Notes under the pieces: generated by a model
Seen by the model: the letters and a program-made list of their open reading frames with translations, nothing else
Database searches by the model: none
What the model was told of the DNA's origin: nothing
NCBI GenBank assembly: GCA_003136335.1
Contig: PLEA01000687.1
Span: forward strand, 1-7,006
Length of the DNA stretch: 7,006 nt
Reading direction: 5' to 3'
DNA from: Acidobacteriaceae bacterium
GTDB lineage: Bacteria > Acidobacteriota > Terriglobia > Terriglobales > SbA1
Made by a program: the position numbers and the translations under genes
Part shown: in pieces, positions 5,690 to 7,006 of the stretch
Layout: every line of letters starts with the position of its first letter
Numbering within the stretch: the first letter of the stretch is position 1

Positions 5690-6214
5690 CTAGCTCCTTC
5701 CCTGAGGAGGAAAATGTTCGAACATTTTGTTGACGGCCTTTTCCAGCTTCTTCTCGTTTTTCTCCGGTTTATCCGAAAGCGATTCCTGGGCGACGCCGCG
5801 CCAGATCAACTGCTTGTTGTGTGTATCGTAAAAATCCAGGACTAGCGACCCGACAGTATAATTTTCTACTTGCGTGGTGGTTTCGCCAAAGCCACCCCAG
5901 TGCCAGCCGCCCATGCCATTGTAGAAGGTTTGGTATTCCTGCTGGTTGCCGGCGCTGCCTACAGCTGTCAGGGCGACGTCGCCGCCACGGTCGACACGCT
6001 GCCATCCCTTTGCTTGCAGCTCATGTTCCACGGCATCTTGAATGCGGCTTTGCCACAGGGGATCAGTTGTCTTTACCTTCTCCCAATAGTAGGTGTGGTA
6101 TTGGGAGAAATTCGCATGGTGATCGTAATCGGTCTTGACCTCTTGGGCGAGAGCGGTGGTCGCGATCGCCAGGACGCCAATTACGAAAATGGTTAACAAC
6201 CGCAGTATTTTCAT
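5690..6214 (-). CDS. Exported DUF4136-domain protein
   Basis: This is a 174-residue periplasmic or envelope protein of unknown function. Residues 1-23 are a signal peptide (MKILRLLTIFVIGVLAIATTALA, cleavage before QEV); there is no lipobox Cys, so unlike many DUF4136 proteins it is not predicted to be a lipoprotein. The mature part shows the family order: DYDHHANFSQYHTYYW (29-44), an IQDAVEHELQAKGWQRV helix (58-74), GGDVALTAVG (77-86), a Gly/Trp-rich loop MGGWHWGGFG (101-110), then VGSLVLDFYDTHNKQLIWRGVAQESL (121-146) and a closing Lys/Glu helix to FPPQ. The frame is open upstream to an ATG at 6286, but the ATG at 6214 has the strong GGAGAG site and starts the signal peptide, so it is chosen. 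It is a single-gene unit. Confidence 0.9.
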   Translation of the reverse strand: MKILRLLTIFVIGVLAIATTALAQEVKTDYDHHANFSQYHTYYWEKVKTTDPLWQSRIQDAVEHELQAKGWQRVDRGGDVALTAVGSAGNQQEYQTFYNGMGGWHWGGFGETTTQVENYTVGSLVLDFYDTHNKQLIWRGVAQESLSDKPEKNEKKLEKAVNKMFEHFPPQGRS

Positions 6215-6217
6215 ATT

Positions 6218-6223
6218 CTCTCC
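6218..6223 (-). promoter_or_regulatory. Ribosome binding site of the DUF4136 gene
   Basis: GGAGAG on the minus strand, with its GGAG core 5 nt before ATG 6214. It selects this start over the in-frame ATG at 6286, which would add 24 non-signal residues ahead of the signal peptide. Confidence 0.8.
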
Positions 6224-6265
6224 AACCCAAGCTAGAAATCGTGCGCAAGGCGGAGGCAGGTTCGC

Positions 6266-6279
6266 CAATCCGCGGATTG
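6266..6279. promoter_or_regulatory. 14-bp perfect palindrome upstream of the DUF4136 gene, possible operator
   Basis: CAATCCGCGGATTG reads identically on both strands, 52-65 nt before the minus-strand start, where a dimeric repressor or activator might bind. No matching promoter elements could be assigned, so the regulatory role is a guess; the palindrome is certain. Confidence 0.3.
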
Positions 6280-6582
6280 CGCCCATTTTAAGATGCAGGG
6301 AGACTTTCGGGAGTTGGCGGGCTCAAGCAGATCAATCAATCCACCTGGAGGCGAAGTGCAGAAGATGGCAAAATGGGAACGGGTTGCTTCAGCAGTACCC
6401 GTTGCGCCTCAACGTGAAAAAGGACCGATGGAGTTACGGGATTATCCCCAAGCGATACGTAAGTTCCTCGATTGTGCTGACTCCTCGCCAAGCATATTCC
6501 TGTAAGTGCCTCGCTTCGCTTTTGTTCTCAACGCAGTCAACTTTCCTTCCAAACCTAATCTACTCTTCGCGAATCCAATTCA
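6280..6582. other. Gene-poor stretch, no supported feature
   Basis: Overlapping short open frames occur here (for example 6293-6505, 70 codons), but none has a ribosome binding site or a recognisable product. Part of the stretch probably holds the promoter of the minus-strand DUF4136 gene. I see no tRNA, no repeat longer than a few bases and no insertion-sequence end. Confidence 0.4.
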
Positions 6583-6837
6583 ATGCCTTGGAGTAAATGG
6601 CCATTCATGCATGCGAACAGTTCCTCTGCGAGCAACCTTAGCGCTGCAAGCCGCAGGTCCACGCCGCCTCAACCGTCCCGGTCTTTGCGAGCGCTGGACT
6701 CGCCCAAGGCGGCGCGATCCCGTCGCAAGTTCCTCGGTTTCTTTCCCGGCAAGCTGCGCGATCTTCGCCCTGGCGATATGGTTGACCTCCAGCGTTTCCT
6801 TTGGGTCCTGGGATCCGATGAGTATGAGGAGAACTAG
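6583..6837 (+). CDS. Small ORF of uncertain status, possibly a C-terminal gene remnant
   Basis: This 84-codon frame has two unlike halves. Residues 1-45 are Ser/Arg/Pro-rich and look non-coding. Residues 48-84 (KFLGFFPGKLRDLRPGDMVDLQ and RFLWVLGSDEYEEN) look like a folded protein end, with a hydrophobic/acidic pattern, but I cannot name a family. ATG 6583 has no Shine-Dalgarno, and stops precede it in frame, so the N-terminal part may be lost or frameshifted. Its last codons carry a good AGGAG site for the next small ORF, 2 nt beyond its stop, as in translationally coupled operons. That is the main reason for listing it. Confidence 0.3.
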   Translation: MPWSKWPFMHANSSSASNLSAASRRSTPPQPSRSLRALDSPKAARSRRKFLGFFPGKLRDLRPGDMVDLQRFLWVLGSDEYEEN

Positions 6838-6839
6838 AC

Positions 6840-6959
6840 ATGGCATCTCTGCCTGCTGGCAGTCCATCTAGCAGACCGCAACCAGAGGCTCCGAAAAGGT
6901 GTTCGCAACTGGACCATGCCTCTGGGCATCTCTTTAAAAAGAATAACCAGCGAAAGTGA
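6840..6959 (+). CDS. Possible 39-residue small protein or truncated gene start
   Basis: ATG 6840 follows AGGAG (6827-6831) with 8 nt spacing and lies 2 nt after the stop of the preceding ORF. The product (MASLPAGSPSSRPQPEAPKR, then CSQLDHASGHLFKKNNQRK) is Pro/Ser-rich then basic, with no recognisable domain, signal peptide or membrane segment. It could be the start of a longer gene broken by a frameshift, or fortuitous. An 8-bp inverted repeat (6882-6889 with 6918-6925, CCAGAGGC/GCCTCTGG) falls inside it. Confidence 0.25.
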   Translation: MASLPAGSPSSRPQPEAPKRCSQLDHASGHLFKKNNQRK

Positions 6960-7006
6960 ACGCATCCTAACCAACAATATGCAAGAAACCATCAAGGAAC
7001 CGATCG

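Noticed and set aside
6293..6505. 70-codon plus-strand ORF
   Set aside because: No Shine-Dalgarno, no recognisable motif, and it overlaps the probable promoter region of the divergent DUF4136 gene.
6979..7006. ATG with nine open codons (MQETIKEPI) running off the window end
   Set aside because: It could be the start of the next gene, but there is no ribosome binding site and too little sequence to support a call.
1..7006. CRISPR array, rRNA, complete tRNA or intact insertion sequence
   Set aside because: Scanning by eye found no regularly spaced direct repeats, no rRNA signature, no cloverleaf-compatible arms and no transposase reading frame.

Overview
The window looks like chromosomal DNA from a soil-type Acidobacteriota (Terriglobia/Koribacter-like). 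This rests on moderately high GC, the combination of a secreted FecR/DUF6600 protein with a DUF4136 protein, and scattered remnants of a four-helix-bundle (23S-IVS type) gene and a molybdoprotein gene. The lineage is an inference from gene content; no rRNA or marker phylogeny is available here.

Layout, left to right. Positions 2-574 (+) hold the C-terminal half of the ribosome-associated ATPase YchF. Its stop codon lies inside a perfect 22-bp inverted repeat (570-591), whose partner (831-852) sits 12 bp before the next gene. The 283-bp segment between the outer ends carries, on the minus strand, a 23-codon mini-ORF that appears to join the first 12 residues of a four-helix-bundle S23-like protein directly to its last 11. 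It looks like a small non-autonomous, MITE-like element or a decayed cassette. Next is a complete ZIP-family metal transporter (865-1596, +).

A strong intrinsic terminator (1717-1743) separates it from a large convergent gene (1780-3963, -). That gene encodes a 727-residue exported protein with a FecR domain, a Trp-rich DUF6600 domain, an Asn/Thr-rich stretch and a long Pro/Asn-rich tail containing a 90-bp tandem duplication. About 300 bp of non-coding DNA precedes it.

The stretch 4281-4597 (+) is a frameshifted C-terminal relic of a xanthine dehydrogenase/aldehyde oxidoreductase molybdenum subunit. It is followed by a conserved-type protein of unknown function (4790-5599, +) and a convergent exported DUF4136 protein (5690-6214, -); the two share a 13-bp-stem terminator hairpin. 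The last ~790 bp are gene-poor, with only two small, closely spaced ORFs of uncertain status (6583-6837 and 6840-6959).

The genes do not form one pathway: they are single-gene units, mostly divergent or convergent, with signs of deletion and decay between them. The best candidate for something little described is the inverted-repeat element with the internally deleted four-helix-bundle gene.
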